Positions 22,582 through 30,564 of a DNA stretch of 64,000 bases are shown in pieces. The DNA is from JADJOM01 sp046327715 (GTDB lineage Bacteria > Gemmatimonadota > Gemmatimonadetes > Gemmatimonadales > GWC2-71-9): positions 1 to 64,000 of the forward strand of contig JAXLXY010000007.1 of the NCBI GenBank assembly GCA_046327715.1. Reading direction: 5' to 3'. Numbering within the stretch: the first letter of the stretch is position 1; each line of letters begins with the position of its first letter. The notes below the pieces were generated by a model. The model was not told where the DNA came from. It was given only the letters and a program-made list of their open reading frames with translations, and ran no database searches. The translations under genes were made by a program, and so were the position numbers.

Positions 22582-23535
22582 TCAGTCCCGAAGAGTGACC
22601 GTAAGACCCCAGCCCCGCTCTCCATGGGGGGGCAGGATCGGGGCCAGTTCCGCCCCCGCCATCCCGGGGGCAATGGCGGTGGTGAGGGCCAGGCAGGGCT
22701 CCACCGCGAGGTTCCAGTACGGCTCCCCTGTGGGGGCCCAGCCGCCACAGTTGAGCCACAGCCCGATGGCCGGGATCTCCGCCGCATCCCAATGCATGGC
22801 AAGCGTTTCCCCGCGGGTCGGGTCGCGGAGCTCCACCGCCGCGTCGGCGGGCGGTGTGACGAGGAGCATGGCGGCCCAGCCGCCCACCTCCGGCACCGTG
22901 AATCCGGCGTCGCCGCCCAGAGGCCAGGGGATCTCGTCGCCGGCCCGCCAGTCGTCGCGGCCGTGCACCGACGCCACCCGGGCCCGCGACACTCCCGGGA
23001 TGGTGAGGCGGGAGCCCGGCTGGATACCGAACAGCGGATGGGCCGACCAGAAATAGGGGACCGGCGCGGGTTCCTGGCCGCGGAGCAGGTAACGGAAGCT
23101 CACGCTCGCCACGCCGTCGGCGCCCAGGCTCACCTCGCGGGAGAACTCCGCGGCCACGCTGTGCGTGGTGGTGGTGCTGCGCCAGCTGGTGGCCTCGGCC
23201 GAGGCGAGCAGGTCGTGCCGCCAGCGGGCGCCCCAGAGGTCGCCATGGTCGCGGAGCACGCGGCCATCGGCGGTGCGGCCGGGCTGGATGGTGGGGAAGC
23301 ACTCGTCCCAGCCGCCGCTGTCGTATTCGTCCACGTAGGCGGTGGGGCCGTCGGGCACCGGATCGGCGGGGAGGCGGAAGGGGAGGCGCGGGTTGCGCCA
23401 CAGCCACTCCCGCCCGGCACGGCGGCGGAGGTTGGTGATCCGCGCCCCGGCGCCGGGCACGGCGATCAGCTCGAGGGTGTCGTTGTACAACGCGATGGCG
23501 GGCAGGCCGCCCACGGTGACCTGGCGGTAGGGCAT
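22582..23535 (-). CDS. Aldose 1-epimerase-like protein
   Basis: A 317-residue galactose-mutarotase-fold protein. It has the N-terminal strand pattern LPAIALYNDTLELIAVPGAGARI, YDSGGWDECFPTIQPG in the position of the sugar-binding loop, SAHPLFGI and the C-terminal NLAVEPC. The catalytic His/Glu assignment cannot be fixed by eye, so the substrate is unknown. It lies 28 bases downstream of ispH on the same strand and is likely co-transcribed with it. Confidence 0.75.
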   Translation of the reverse strand: MPYRQVTVGGLPAIALYNDTLELIAVPGAGARITNLRRRAGREWLWRNPRLPFRLPADPVPDGPTAYVDEYDSGGWDECFPTIQPGRTADGRVLRDHGDLWGARWRHDLLASAEATSWRSTTTTHSVAAEFSREVSLGADGVASVSFRYLLRGQEPAPVPYFWSAHPLFGIQPGSRLTIPGVSRARVASVHGRDDWRAGDEIPWPLGGDAGFTVPEVGGWAAMLLVTPPADAAVELRDPTRGETLAMHWDAAEIPAIGLWLNCGGWAPTGEPYWNLAVEPCLALTTAIAPGMAGAELAPILPPHGERGWGLTVTLRD

Positions 23536-23563
23536 GGGAGGCGTCCGTGCCCCGGGGCGGGGC

Positions 23564-24769
23564 TCAGGCGGGGAGGTCGGGCTCCACGCCGGCCACGGCG
23601 CAGAGGCGCAGCACCGTCTCGCCGATCTTGTTGTTGGGCGTGGAGGCGCCGGCGGTGATGCCGATGCGGCGCGCCCCCGCGAGCCAGCCCGGCGCCACCT
23701 GCTCCTCGGCGGCCTTGATCCGCGGCTGGTGCCGCAGCCCGCCGGTGGCCACGTCGATGGAGGTGGCGTCCTCGATGTGGTAGGTGCGCACCCCCCGCTC
23801 GCGGCACAGGGCGGCGAGGTGGGTGGTGTTGCTCGAGTTGTAGCCGCCCACCACCAGCATGAGGTCGAGCGGCTCGTCGAGCAGCTTGAGCACCGCGTCC
23901 TGGCGCTCCTGGGTGGCGGAGCAGATGGTGTCGAAGGTGCGGAAGTGCTCGCCCAGCGCGGCCGCGCCGTAGCGGCGCCCCATGCTGGCCCGCACCTCGT
24001 GGGCGATCGCCAGCGACTCGCCCGAGAGCATGGTGGTCTGGTTGGCGAGCCCCACCCGCACCAGGTCCCGGGCGAAGTCGAACCCCGGCGACATGGCGTG
24101 CGCAAAGCGCTCGGCCAGCACGGCCTCGCTCCCCCGGCCTTCGATGAAGTCGCAGACCAGCCGGGCCTCGTCCATGTCGAAGACCACCAGGTAGCGACCG
24201 CCGGGGTACTTGGTCACCTGGCTCGCCGTGGCCCGGGTCTCCTCGTGGAAGTACTTCCCGTGGATCAGCGCGGTGTAGCCGTCGCGGGCATAGGCCTCCA
24301 CCCGCTTCCAGACGTTGAGCACCGAGCCGCAGGTGGTGTCCACCAGCACCGCGCCGATCTCGCGCAGCCGGGCGAAGTCCTGCACCGTCACCCCGAAGGC
24401 GGGGAGGATCACCACGTCGGCGGGCCCCACGGGGCTGAAGTCGAAGCCGCCGTCGGCCGCCCGCGCCAGGATGGTGATGCCCATGGCGGTGAGCTTGGCG
24501 TTGACGTGCGGGTTGTGGATGATCTCGCCCACCAGGAACAGCCGGCGGTCGGGGAACTTGGTGCGGGTCTCGTAGGCGTACTCGACCGCGCGGTCCACCC
24601 CGTAGCAGAAGCCGAACTCGCGCGCCAGCCGGAACTCGAGCGGGCCGGCGCCCAGCCGGTAGTCGCCGGCGCGGAAGGCGTCGACCACCGCGCTCGAGTA
24701 GTCGGCCGTGAGCTGGCCCTCGATCGCGGCCTTGAGCCCGAAGCCCTTGCGGAAGTACGAGGCGGTCAT
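23564..24769 (-). CDS. ispH: 4-hydroxy-3-methylbut-2-enyl diphosphate reductase
   Basis: A 401-residue iron-sulfur enzyme making IPP and DMAPP in the last step of the MEP pathway. The three cluster cysteines are Cys55 (FGFCYGVDRAV), the one in VDTTCGSVLNVW and the one in TICSATQERQDA. The N-terminal extension and total length match the cyanobacterial/plant long form rather than the short form of about 316 residues in E. coli. The ATG at 24769 starts MTASYFRKGFG; earlier in-frame sequence is out of family. It sits 10 bases downstream of a lipoprotein gene. Confidence 0.93.
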   Translation of the reverse strand: MTASYFRKGFGLKAAIEGQLTADYSSAVVDAFRAGDYRLGAGPLEFRLAREFGFCYGVDRAVEYAYETRTKFPDRRLFLVGEIIHNPHVNAKLTAMGITILARAADGGFDFSPVGPADVVILPAFGVTVQDFARLREIGAVLVDTTCGSVLNVWKRVEAYARDGYTALIHGKYFHEETRATASQVTKYPGGRYLVVFDMDEARLVCDFIEGRGSEAVLAERFAHAMSPGFDFARDLVRVGLANQTTMLSGESLAIAHEVRASMGRRYGAAALGEHFRTFDTICSATQERQDAVLKLLDEPLDLMLVVGGYNSSNTTHLAALCRERGVRTYHIEDATSIDVATGGLRHQPRIKAAEEQVAPGWLAGARRIGITAGASTPNNKIGETVLRLCAVAGVEPDLPA

Positions 24770-24779
24770 GGGAGGGAAG

Positions 24780-25424
24780 CTACTGCGCCGCCGGCGCCCG
24801 CGGCACCGTGCCGCGACGGGCGCGATCGGCCGGCAGGAGTTCATCCCGGGCGCGGAGCGAATCCGCCCGGCGGCGCGGCGCCGCCGCCGTGTCGGTGACC
24901 GGCGCGGTGGAGGGGATGGAATCCACCGGGCAGGGGCCGGCCACGAGCCCCTTGGCCGTGCCGGTCACCCGCAGCGTTTCCGGCCGGTCGAGCGACACCA
25001 TCCGGAGCCCGAACCGGGCGTTGAAGCCCTCGCCGGCGGCGCTGAGCTCCACCGCGCCGGAGTCGCTCTGGAAGGCCTCGAGCCGCTGCTCGGTGAACCA
25101 GCGCAGCGCGCCCGCCGCCCCCGGGCGCGGGATGAGCGTGTCGATGCCGGGATCGAACGCCGGGTAGGTCCCCGGACCGATTGCGTCGGCCGGGTAGAGC
25201 ACCAGGCCGATGCCCTGGTCCTCCCGGATGGCCGTCACCTCGAGGCGCGTGGCCACCGCGCACCAGGCGGCCTGGGCGCCCGCCGAGAGCTTGCCGGCCG
25301 CGAGCGCGGTGTCGGTGGCGGTCCAGCTGGCCTCGAGGCGGGCGCCCGAGGGGGCGTCGGACTGGCAGGCCGTGCCGGTGATCAGGAGCGCGAGGGAGGC
25401 CGCGGGGAGGGAAGCCGGACGCAT
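24780..25424 (-). CDS. Hypothetical lipoprotein
   Basis: A 214-residue protein with a signal peptide and lipobox ITGTAC (Cys20). The mature part has mixed strands and an Arg-rich tail (PRRRADSLRARDELLPADRARRG). I do not recognise a family. It precedes ispH by 10 bases on the same strand, so ispH may be expressed from its promoter. Confidence 0.7.
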   Translation of the reverse strand: MRPASLPAASLALLITGTACQSDAPSGARLEASWTATDTALAAGKLSAGAQAAWCAVATRLEVTAIREDQGIGLVLYPADAIGPGTYPAFDPGIDTLIPRPGAAGALRWFTEQRLEAFQSDSGAVELSAAGEGFNARFGLRMVSLDRPETLRVTGTAKGLVAGPCPVDSIPSTAPVTDTAAAPRRRADSLRARDELLPADRARRGTVPRAPAAQ

Positions 25425-25493
25425 GGCCGGGAACCTAGGGGGGACGGGTCGGCCGGCGGAAGGGGAGCGGGGCCGCGGGCCACGAAGGAACCA

Positions 25494-25526
25494 CGCGCCC
25501 GCCGGACCTCAGGTCCGGCGGGCGCG
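25494..25526. terminator. Strong hairpin downstream of the OmpW-like gene
   Basis: A perfect 16-bp inverted repeat, CGCGCCCGCCGGACCT, one base, then its complement. It lies 20 bases after the stop of the OmpW-like gene on the minus strand and is followed there by a T-rich stretch (TGGTTCCTT). It should separate that gene from the lipoprotein-ispH operon. Confidence 0.75.
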
Positions 25527-25545
25527 CGGGGGACGGCGGGAGGGA

Positions 25546-26130
25546 CTAGAACCGGTAGCCGAAGCCCGCGCCGATCACGAGCGGGTTGATCTTCAGCTCA
25601 TAGGCCTTGGTGCTGCCGGACTTCACGTCCGTCTTGATGTACACGTACTTGGCGTCGAGGTTGAACGACCCGCGGCCACCCAGCGGGATGTCGATGCCGG
25701 CCTGGCCCGCGTACCCGATGCTGGTGGTGAGGTCGAGGTCCTGCAGGCCACCGGACTGGCCGTAGAAGTAGGTCAGGTTCACGCCGGCGCCGATGTACGG
25801 CGAGGGGCCGCTGGCCATGGGACGGAACTGCAGCAGCAGGGTCGGGGGCAGGACGTTGGCGCTGCCGAGGCTGGTCTTGCCGGCCTTCACCTCGTGCCCG
25901 GAGGTGGCCAGGATCAGCTCGACCGAGAGGTGCGGGGTCAGCATCCGCCCGATGTCCACTTCCATCGTGGCGTTGGTGTTGACGTCCAGCCCCTTCGGCT
26001 TGCTCGAGGCGTTCGGGGCGATCACGATGCCGCGCGCCCGGATCAGCCAGGGGTGACTCTCCTGCGCCTGCAGGCCGGCGGCACCGAGCAGGGCAAGGCC
26101 AAGGGAAAGACCGACGCGCACACCACGCAT
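25546..26130 (-). CDS. OmpW family outer membrane protein
   Basis: A 194-residue protein with a signal peptide ending LQAQ and an eight-stranded barrel pattern typical of OmpW: VDIGRMLTPHLSVELILATS, PYIGAGVNLTYFYG, SIGYAGQAGIDIPL and a C-terminal aromatic YRF. GGAG lies seven bases before the ATG at 26130. OmpW channels pass small hydrophobic molecules. The gene is 79 bases downstream of a gene for an Fe-S type Rrf2 regulator on the same strand and is followed by a strong terminator. Confidence 0.87.
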   Translation of the reverse strand: MRGVRVGLSLGLALLGAAGLQAQESHPWLIRARGIVIAPNASSKPKGLDVNTNATMEVDIGRMLTPHLSVELILATSGHEVKAGKTSLGSANVLPPTLLLQFRPMASGPSPYIGAGVNLTYFYGQSGGLQDLDLTTSIGYAGQAGIDIPLGGRGSFNLDAKYVYIKTDVKSGSTKAYELKINPLVIGAGFGYRF

Positions 26131-26196
26131 ATCCGCTCCAGGGGAAAAAGGTTGAGCGGAAACTGCCGGGCGCGGCTGAAGCGAGTGTGAAGACGG

Positions 26197-26208
26197 GGTC
26201 AAAAGACC
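26197..26208. promoter_or_regulatory. Palindrome upstream of the OmpW-like gene
   Basis: GGTCAAAAGACC is a perfect 4-bp inverted repeat with an A4 centre, immediately after the Rrf2 stop and 67 bases upstream of the OmpW start. A further GGTCC half-site follows at about 26213. It could be an operator; this rests on symmetry and position alone. Confidence 0.35.
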
Positions 26209-26209
26209 G

Positions 26210-26716
26210 TTAGGTCCCTTTAGAATGCCCCCGTCGCCTGCCGGAATTCCCCGCGACGCGGCGCCGCGACTGGGCGCCCGCCGGCGGGAGGACCAGCCGG
26301 TACCGCCCGGCGCGCACGGCATCCGCCATGGCGCCGACGGTGCGCCGGTCCAGCAGGCCCAGCACGCTCGCCTTGAGCGGCGCCCACGAGTGGTGCACCG
26401 GGCAAGCGGTCGCGTCGGCGCACACCTTGAGGCCGAGCAGGCAGCCCTCGAACACGGCCGGTCCCTCGACCAGCTCCACCACCTCGCGGATCGTGGCGTC
26501 GAGGGCGGGCGGCTGGAGGGCGTATCCCCCCCCGCGGCCCTTGTGCGACTGCACCAGGCCGCGCTGCACCAGCCCCTTCAGGATCTTGGTGAGGTAGGGC
26601 GCGGGGACGCCGAGGTGGCGGGCCACGTCGCGGTTGAGGACCGGCCGGCCGGCCGGCTGCACCGCGAGGTACACCAGGGCCTGCAGGGCGTATTCGCTGG
26701 TCCGGGAGAGCAGCAT
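26210..26716 (-). CDS. Rrf2 family iron-sulfur transcriptional regulator
   Basis: A 168-residue regulator of the IscR/NsrR type. The N-terminal winged helix reads MLLSRTSEYALQALVYLA, recognition helix APYLTKILKGLVQRGLV and wing GRGGGYALQ. Cys92, Cys99 and Cys105 form the three-cysteine cluster-binding loop, indicating redox, nitric oxide or iron sensing. The last 25 residues are Arg-rich and beyond the family core. It sits directly upstream of the OmpW-like gene, its likely target. Which of NsrR, IscR or RsrR it matches cannot be told by eye. Confidence 0.88.
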   Translation of the reverse strand: MLLSRTSEYALQALVYLAVQPAGRPVLNRDVARHLGVPAPYLTKILKGLVQRGLVQSHKGRGGGYALQPPALDATIREVVELVEGPAVFEGCLLGLKVCADATACPVHHSWAPLKASVLGLLDRRTVGAMADAVRAGRYRLVLPPAGAQSRRRVAGNSGRRRGHSKGT

Positions 26717-26760
26717 GGAGCGAAGCTATCCCGCGGTGGAGACGCCCGGAAGCCCGGCCG

Positions 26761-28932
26761 CTAGAAGAGGCTCCGCACCACGAGATCGAAGCGCAGCCCG
26801 TCGCCGCCGCGGCTGATCGGGTGGCTCAGGTCGAAGCGCAGCAGGTCGCCGAGCAGCGCCAGCCCCGCCCCACCCCCCGCGAGCACCCGGGAGCCGAACA
26901 GGTCGGTGGCCGCCGCTGACTGGCCCGCATCCACGAACACCACCGGCCGGAGGATCCCGCGGCGGAGCGGCATGTCGAGCTGTGCCGCCCACAGGGCCTG
27001 GCCGCCGCGGGTGCCGTAGTCGAATCCGCGCACCGTCTGCTGTCCGCCCAGGCGGAACGCCTGCTGCGGCAGCGGCCGGGCGGTGGTGAGGCCGCCGCGC
27101 AGCGTGAGGACCGCCGGCGCGCGGCCCCGCCACAGCGGCCAGCGCAGGTGACCGTAGAGGCGCGCGGTGCCGCGATCGGTGTTGCCCAGCACGTCGGCCG
27201 ACAGGCTCCAGCGCGGCCCGAGTGCGCCCCCCTCGAGCCGCACCTCGGCGCCGCCATACGTCCCTTCCGCGATGGTCGGGTTGCGGGGGAAGCGCCCGCT
27301 GCCCCCCAGCGCGTCATTGAGCCACGACCGGGCCTCCCGCCGCACGCTGCGCTGGTCCTCGACCCGCAGCGTGGTCGTCAGCTCGAGGCCGGTGCCGAGC
27401 GAGCCCTCGCGCCGCAGCGACCCGCCGTGCACCAGGTGATAGTCGGCATCGTCGTGCCCCGCGAACAGCGCGTTGAGGCTGTTGCCGAAGGCGTTCCCGC
27501 GCCCGAAGGGGTCGTTGCTCGCGAGGTCACGGACGCCGCGCAGCGTCCAGCGTGCCCCCGGCGCCTCGCGCACCAGCGTGAGGCCGCCCATCACCCGCTG
27601 GTCCGCGAAGCCGAAGCGGCCATCCACCCGCAGGGTGGTGAACCGGTCGGCCGGCAGCTGCCACATGTAGCCGAAGCCGGGGGCGGCGCCCTGCACCCGG
27701 TTGTACCGCATCATCTCGGGGATCCGCTCCCACAGGAACCCGTGCCGCGGCCGCCCGGTGAGGTCGGACGGCAGGTCCACCGTCATCCGCTCGAGGTCGG
27801 ACTGGACGTCGCGGACCAGCCGGTCGGTCACCGGATCATCGGCCAGGGTGAGCGTGTCCCCCCACGCACCATAGGCGGAAAGGGACTCGGCCGGCGCCCG
27901 GTGGATCTCGAACCGGCCGTTCTCCCACCGCCCCGCCTCGGTGCGGGCCAGCGAATCCTCCGGGACCTCCTCACCGTTGCGGCGCCGCCGGCCGTCCTCA
28001 CGCAGCGAGTCGCGCCGCTGCCGGGCGAGCTCCTCCAGGTGGAGCGGGTCTCCCCCTTCCGGGGGGAGCGGCGTCGTGAACGCGATCGGGACGCCGCGGT
28101 TGAGGGTGTAGTCGTCGAAGGTGGTGCGCGCCTCGAAGGGGACCACCACGCTGCCGAGCCAGGGCAGCTCCACCCGCCCCGAGACCACCTGCCGGTAGGG
28201 CATCCAGGATCGCTCGCCCTGCAGCGCGTACTCGAGGTCGGCGTCGAGGGTGAGGATGCGGCTCACGATGCGATTGATGCGCCGGGCGTCCTTCTCACCC
28301 TCCTCGTCGGGGTCGTACCAGAGCTCCGTCCCCACGAAGCGGAAGCTGAAGCGCACCAGGTCGGCCTCCGCGGCGTCGAACCAGAGCCGGCCCGCCACCA
28401 GCGCCGGTCCCTTGCGCCGGGGCATCACCTGCACCGAGATGAGCTTGACCCCCCGCCCCTCGGGCGTGGTGACCTGCACGCTGTCGGTGATCTCGTAGCG
28501 GTACCACGCGGGCCCGTCCGCGGCCAGCGGATGCAGCGCGCCACGCGGCGGGATGTCGTTGCCGAAGACCCGGATCGAGTCGCTGAGGCCGCGGGGAAAG
28601 AACCACGGCTGGTCGAAGGTGCTGTTGAGCTTGAGGTTGCTGCTGCTGGCCACCGCGCGGCGACCGAGGATCTCCACCCGGAGGTCGTTGGGGCGGGCCC
28701 ATTCCACCCGGCCTTCCTGTTCCTCCACGGCCGCGTTGGGCACCGCCGCCCAGCGCCGGCGCCCGATCCCAAAGGACAGCCGGTAGCGGAACCTGGCCGT
28801 GTAGTCCGCGACCCCGGCATCCTCGGCCGCATGCCGCGCGATGGCGCGACCCACGAGGGCCTCGGTGGCGGCGTTGGCGTAGGCGGTGGTGTCGTCCGGG
28901 GCGTGGGCCAGCAGCAGCAGGAGAGGCAACAT
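26761..28932 (-). CDS. Outer-membrane beta-barrel protein (surface-antigen/DUF5686-like)
   Basis: A 723-residue secreted protein. The ATG at 28932 opens a short signal (MLPLLLLLAHA). Residues about 40-300 form a soluble domain with LPWLGSVVVPFEARTTFDDY, the middle is charged and linker-like (RRDSLREDGRRRRNGEE), and the last 300 residues alternate as barrel strands, including the Omp85-like pattern RLGGQQTVRGFDYGTRGG and a terminal Phe. This suggests a surface-antigen barrel related to Omp85/BamA or DUF5686. No POTRA domains are evident. It ends 45 bases downstream of the start of the Rrf2 gene in map terms and is probably monocistronic. Confidence 0.75.
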   Translation of the reverse strand: MLPLLLLLAHAPDDTTAYANAATEALVGRAIARHAAEDAGVADYTARFRYRLSFGIGRRRWAAVPNAAVEEQEGRVEWARPNDLRVEILGRRAVASSSNLKLNSTFDQPWFFPRGLSDSIRVFGNDIPPRGALHPLAADGPAWYRYEITDSVQVTTPEGRGVKLISVQVMPRRKGPALVAGRLWFDAAEADLVRFSFRFVGTELWYDPDEEGEKDARRINRIVSRILTLDADLEYALQGERSWMPYRQVVSGRVELPWLGSVVVPFEARTTFDDYTLNRGVPIAFTTPLPPEGGDPLHLEELARQRRDSLREDGRRRRNGEEVPEDSLARTEAGRWENGRFEIHRAPAESLSAYGAWGDTLTLADDPVTDRLVRDVQSDLERMTVDLPSDLTGRPRHGFLWERIPEMMRYNRVQGAAPGFGYMWQLPADRFTTLRVDGRFGFADQRVMGGLTLVREAPGARWTLRGVRDLASNDPFGRGNAFGNSLNALFAGHDDADYHLVHGGSLRREGSLGTGLELTTTLRVEDQRSVRREARSWLNDALGGSGRFPRNPTIAEGTYGGAEVRLEGGALGPRWSLSADVLGNTDRGTARLYGHLRWPLWRGRAPAVLTLRGGLTTARPLPQQAFRLGGQQTVRGFDYGTRGGQALWAAQLDMPLRRGILRPVVFVDAGQSAAATDLFGSRVLAGGGAGLALLGDLLRFDLSHPISRGGDGLRFDLVVRSLF

Positions 28933-29009
28933 GCGCGGTACCGGCTCGGAAGGGTGAAGGGGGCCAGGACGGCGGTGCCGCTGGCGCGGTTTCGGGCCGG
29001 CACGCATGC

Positions 29010-29033
29010 GGGGCGGGCCCACGGGCCCGCCCC
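29010..29033. terminator. GC hairpin downstream of the PAS-Fis regulator
   Basis: GGGGCGGGCCC, two bases, then the exact complement GGGCCCGCCCC. It lies 32 bases after the stop of the regulator gene on the minus strand and before the barrel-protein start, so it separates the two transcription units. Confidence 0.6.
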
Positions 29034-29064
29034 GATCACTGCCCCACAGGTGCCCCGCTGGCCG

Positions 29065-29538
29065 TCAGGCGACCGGCTCGCTGCCCGTGGCGGTCTTGGC
29101 CCAGCGGCTGCGGCCGTCGCGGTGCAGCCCGTAGGCCTTGAGCCGACGCCACAGCGTGGTCCGGCTGATCCCCAGGTGCTTGGCGGTCTCGGCAAGCTTC
29201 CAGCCATGCTGGTCGAGGGTGCGGACGATGGCGTCCCGCTCGCGGTCCGCGAGGGTGCTCGGCCCGTCTACCCCGGGGACGAACATGGCTTCCCCGAGCT
29301 CCAGGCCACCCACCCGGAGGGGCCGCAGCCGCCCCCCCATCGCCGCGAGCCGGGGCAGCAGGTTCTGCGCGTCTTCGGTGGGGTCGAGCAGGTCGGCCAG
29401 CCCATCGCGGGCCTGGGCGTTGGCGTACAGCACCTTTCCCTGGGGGTCGAACACGACCACGCCCTCGCTGAACCCGTCCAGGAGGGCCTTGGCGAGGGGC
29501 GAGAAGATGGAAGGCGCAGGGGTATGGTTATCCGGCAT
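29065..29538 (-). CDS. PAS-domain regulator with Fis-type helix-turn-helix
   Basis: A 157-residue protein with a PAS-like domain (ALLDGFSEGVVVFDPQGKVLYANAQARDGL, residues about 16-50) and a C-terminal Fis-type DNA-binding region (ERDAIVRTLDQHGWKLAETAKHLGISRTTLWRRLKAYGL-type residues around 98-138). This is the layout of a sigma-54 activator without its AAA+ domain, so it cannot drive sigma-54 polymerase directly and more likely acts as a repressor or nucleoid-type regulator. The target is unknown. The ATG at 29538 gives the full PAS domain. Confidence 0.8.
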   Translation of the reverse strand: MPDNHTPAPSIFSPLAKALLDGFSEGVVVFDPQGKVLYANAQARDGLADLLDPTEDAQNLLPRLAAMGGRLRPLRVGGLELGEAMFVPGVDGPSTLADRERDAIVRTLDQHGWKLAETAKHLGISRTTLWRRLKAYGLHRDGRSRWAKTATGSEPVA

Positions 29539-29631
29539 GGTCGAGTCTACGGTAGCGTTCGAAAGGGGGTTTCACTCTGCTTCCAATCCGGTGACGACTG
29601 GCAGGGGCCCCCCATGGACACCCCCCGGCCA

Positions 29632-30564
29632 CTACTCCGGGATCCCCGCCCCCACCCCTGGGCCGACCCCCTCGAGCCGCTCGGCGTGGATCACGAGGCC
29701 GAGACCGGCAAAGATGGTGAGCCCGGCCACCAGCGTCCGGCCCGACAGCTCCTCCGCCGGCAGCACCAGGGGGGCGGCGATGGCGGCCAGCAGCGGCTGC
29801 AGGTAGATGAATGACGCGACCGTCTGCGGGGATACGCGCCTTAGGGCCCAGAGGTTGAGCAGGTAGGCCAGGATGGTCGGAAACAGGACGATGAACCCGA
29901 CCAGGGCCCAGGCCCGCGGCGTGACCGCGGCCAGCGCGTCGCCCCGGAGGGAGGGCGCGGCGATCGGCAGCGTGCCGACCATGGCGAACAGCATGATGTA
30001 GGTGGACGCCGTCAGGGCATCGAGGCGCCGCAGCAGCGGCTTGGAGACCAGGAAGTAGCCGGCGTAGCAGAGCATCGCGAGGAGGATCAGCAGGTTGCCG
30101 AGCGCCACGCCGGGCGCGAACGAGAGCCGGTCCGGCCCCACGAGGTAGATCGCGCCGAGCGCCGCCACGCCGATCCCCCAGAGCTTGCCTGCCGAGGGCC
30201 GCTCCTGCCCGAGCAGCAACGCGCCGAGCACGGTGAACACCGGCGCCGTGGTGGTGAGGATGGTCGCGTTGACCGCGGTGGTATGGCTCAGCCCGAAGAC
30301 GAACAGCGACTGGTTGCCCGTGACGCCGAGCAGGCCACAGAGCGCCACGTGCAGCAGGGTGCGGCGATCGCGGATCCACGGGCCGCCGCGCGCCAGGTTG
30401 AGCAGCCCGAGCGCGAAGGCGGCGCCCACCACCCGGCAGCCCACCAGGAGCCCGGCCGGGACGGTGGCCAGCACCAGGCGACCCACGATGGCGTTGCTGG
30501 CAAAGAGAACCTGCACCACGATCAGGGCGAGGTACGGCGCCCGGCTGCCGGGGCGGATCGTCAC
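29632..30564 (-). CDS. EamA/DMT family transporter
   Basis: A 310-residue ten-helix transporter of the drug/metabolite superfamily with two EamA repeats. Signatures include VLFASNAIVGRLVLA in helix 1, HTTAVNATILTTTAPVFTVL in helices 3-4 and SPQTVASFIYLQPLLAAIAAPL in helix 9. Export of amino acids or related metabolites is typical. Its ATG overlaps the end of the helicase gene by four bases, so the two form an operon. Confidence 0.88.
   Translation of the reverse strand: MTIRPGSRAPYLALIVVQVLFASNAIVGRLVLATVPAGLLVGCRVVGAAFALGLLNLARGGPWIRDRRTLLHVALCGLLGVTGNQSLFVFGLSHTTAVNATILTTTAPVFTVLGALLLGQERPSAGKLWGIGVAALGAIYLVGPDRLSFAPGVALGNLLILLAMLCYAGYFLVSKPLLRRLDALTASTYIMLFAMVGTLPIAAPSLRGDALAAVTPRAWALVGFIVLFPTILAYLLNLWALRRVSPQTVASFIYLQPLLAAIAAPLVLPAEELSGRTLVAGLTIFAGLGLVIHAERLEGVGPGVGAGIPE

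Noticed and set aside
27148..29814. Plus-strand open frame of 888 codons
   Set aside because: Antisense to the barrel protein and the PAS-Fis regulator; no domain visible.
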